DNA of 6,758 nt, from contig JAAYUR010000231.1 of NCBI GenBank assembly GCA_012517645.1, positions 1-6,758 on the forward strand, given 5' to 3'. This DNA is from Treponema sp. GTDB taxonomy: Bacteria > Spirochaetota > Spirochaetia > Treponematales > UBA12059. The notes below the pieces were generated by a model. That model did not search any database, was not told the DNA's origin, and saw only the letters and a program-made list of their open reading frames with translations. Below are positions 5,319 through 6,758 of this stretch, piece by piece. The position numbers and the translations under genes were made by a program. Numbering within the stretch: the first letter of the stretch is position 1; every line of letters begins with the position of its first letter.

Positions 5319-6635
5319 CTACAGGTTGCGGGCCTTAATATGCCCCTTGCGGGTAAGCCCGTCGTGATGGTGCATCTTCAACAGGGCCTCCACCTGGCTC
5401 ATGGTGTCCAGGTCGACGCCTACCAGAATGAGGAGCGAGGTTCCGCCCAGCAGGTACGCGAGCTCGCTCGGGAAGTTGAAGAGCCTCTGCACGACGGTCG
5501 GTATCAGCGCGATGAGCGCGAGGTACAGGGAACCCGGCAGGATGATCCGGTTCAGGATCCGGGTCAGGTACTCTTCCATCTTCTCGCTGCGGATGCCGGG
5601 GATGGAACCCCCGTTCTCCCGGATGCTCTTGGAGATTTCCTGGGGATTCAGGGTCACCTGGGTATAGAAGTACGCGAAGAAGACGATCAGGAGTATGTAG
5701 AGCACCTGGTACCAGACCCCCGAGGGAGAGAGCCAGGCGGTGAAGTCCCGGATCCACTTGGCCTTGGCCGCCGGCCCGCCCAGGAGCTGGAGGGGCAGGG
5801 TCAGGAGGGAAGAGGCGAAGATCACGGGGATGACTCCGGAGGGGTTGATCTTGAAGGGGATGTAGGTGTTCTGGGCTCCGTACATCCTCCGGCCCACGAC
5901 GCGCTTGGCGTAGTTGATGGGGATCTTCCGCTGGCCCTGCTGCTCGTAGATGACCAGGGCGATGACCGCGGCGAACAGCAGGAGCACCACGATGGCGAAG
6001 ACCGGGTTGATCTCGTTGTTGGCGATCCTCTGCCACAGGGCGTACAGGGCGTTGGGGAGGCGGGCAACGATACCCGCGAAGATCAGGAGGGACACGCCGT
6101 TCCCGATTCCCCGCTTGGTGATCTGCTCGCCGATCCAGATCAGGAACATGGAGCCCGTGGTCACCGTCACGATGGCCACGAAGGTGTACATGGCCTCGCT
6201 GATGGTCAGGGCGCCGGGAATGGTCTTGGCCCAGGCGATGACGGACAGGGACTGGACGATGCAGACCCCCACGGCGCCGATGCGGGTCCAGCGGGCGATC
6301 TTCTTCCGGCCGCCCTCCTCTTCCGCCACCTTCTTGAGCTTGGGGAAGACCACGAGGAGGAGCTGCATGATGATCTGGGTGGAGATGAAGGGCATGACGC
6401 CCAGCATGAACACCGAGAAGTTCTTGAAGGCGCCGCCCGCGAAGAAGTCGAGATAGTCCGTGATCCCGCCCCCGGAGGTCTGGCTCTTGAAATACACCGC
6501 CAGGGCCCCGGCGTTGATGCCCGGGATGGGCAGGTACGCCCCCACGCGGAAAACGAAGAGCCAGAACAGGGTATACGTGATCCGGTCCCGGAGTTCCTTG
6601 ATCCTTAAGATGTCGCCTAACGGATTGCCTGCCAT
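5319..6635 (-). CDS. secY: Preprotein translocase subunit SecY
   Basis: SecY is the pore of the Sec translocon, which exports unfolded proteins and inserts membrane proteins together with SecE and SecG, driven by SecA or the ribosome. The 438-residue protein has the expected ten membrane segments. Recognisable parts are GAYLPIPGIN (32-41), the plug region (about 56-75), FMLGVMPFISTQIIMQLL (76-93), RGIGNGVSLLIFAGI (175-189), VVGRRMYGAQNTYIPFKINPSGVIPVIFASS (246-276), and the cytoplasmic loop NPQEISKSIRENGGSIPGIR (330-349), whose Arg349 is the conserved SecA/ribosome contact. It ends in MHHHDGLTRKGHIKARNL, a basic tail. The ATG at 6635 follows AGGAAGGTAGGG. It lies 31 bases after rplO, as in most bacteria. 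Nothing is missing. Confidence 0.98.
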   Translation of the reverse strand: MAGNPLGDILRIKELRDRITYTLFWLFVFRVGAYLPIPGINAGALAVYFKSQTSGGGITDYLDFFAGGAFKNFSVFMLGVMPFISTQIIMQLLLVVFPKLKKVAEEEGGRKKIARWTRIGAVGVCIVQSLSVIAWAKTIPGALTISEAMYTFVAIVTVTTGSMFLIWIGEQITKRGIGNGVSLLIFAGIVARLPNALYALWQRIANNEINPVFAIVVLLLFAAVIALVIYEQQGQRKIPINYAKRVVGRRMYGAQNTYIPFKINPSGVIPVIFASSLLTLPLQLLGGPAAKAKWIRDFTAWLSPSGVWYQVLYILLIVFFAYFYTQVTLNPQEISKSIRENGGSIPGIRSEKMEEYLTRILNRIILPGSLYLALIALIPTVVQRLFNFPSELAYLLGGTSLLILVGVDLDTMSQVEALLKMHHHDGLTRKGHIKARNL

Positions 6636-6666
6636 GGATCCCTACCTTCCTAACGCCTGGACCGGC

Positions 6667-6758
6667 TCACCGGGACTCGATCTTTCCGCCCGCCTTGGCG
6701 ATCTTCTCGGAGGCGGAGGCGGATACCTTGTCCACCACGAAGGTCAGGGCCTTCGTCA
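6667..6758 (-). CDS. rplO: 50S ribosomal protein L15, C-terminal end (partial)
   Basis: Only the last 29 codons and the TGA are inside the window; the rest lies beyond the right edge. The visible tail reads TKALTFVVDKVSASASEKI then AKAGGKIESR. The EKIAKAGGK piece matches the usual C-terminal helix of L15. Its position immediately upstream of secY is the standard place for rplO, which supports the call. L15 is a late-assembly protein of the large subunit. Confidence 0.88.
   Translation of the reverse strand, partial: TKALTFVVDKVSASASEKIAKAGGKIESR

Noticed and set aside
5340..6608. 422-codon open frame on the plus strand
   Set aside because: It is antisense to secY for nearly its whole length, and the product is an Asp/Gly/Glu-rich artefact of reversed SecY codons.

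Overview
All genes in this window lie on the minus strand, so transcription runs from high to low coordinates. The DNA is clearly GC-rich. The right-hand two thirds is the end of the spc ribosomal operon followed by the alpha operon: rplO (3' end only), secY, rpmJ, rpsM, rpsK, rpsD, rpoA, rplQ and a short zinc-ribbon gene. From rpmJ onward the gaps are 20 bases or less and nearly every gene has a strong GGAGG-type ribosome binding site. rplQ starts inside the end of rpoA. The run ends at a very stable GC hairpin followed by a T-rich stretch (1964-1994).

The organism is most likely a high-GC spirochaete (Spirochaetota) or a close relative. The N-terminus of RpoA (MARKNLLKGFKRPKGITYE) and the tail of SecY look spirochaetal, and secY is followed directly by rpmJ without adk, map or infA. 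This rests on recalled family sequences and gene orders, not on a search. Placement of rpsD between rpsK and rpoA argues against a close Treponema or Borrelia relative, where I recall rpsD lying elsewhere.

Left of the terminator are three accessory genes. A RarD-like EamA transporter gene (1011-1946) starts only a few bases after the terminator T-tract. After it comes a plausible extended -10 promoter (964-972). This promoter would drive a secreted SH3b-domain protein (450-929) and an M48-family metalloprotease (start at 450, cut by the window edge). The last two overlap as TGATG and are probably translationally coupled.

Functionally, the right side makes ribosomal proteins (L15, L36, S13, S11, S4, L17), the protein-export channel SecY and the alpha subunit of RNA polymerase. 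The left side is envelope-related: an inner-membrane transporter and an exported SH3b/protease pair. I see no CRISPR array, tRNA, rRNA, insertion sequence or phage gene. The window is mostly core genome. The least explained parts are the zinc-ribbon protein closing the alpha operon, the SH3b-M48 pair, and the terminator-rarD junction.
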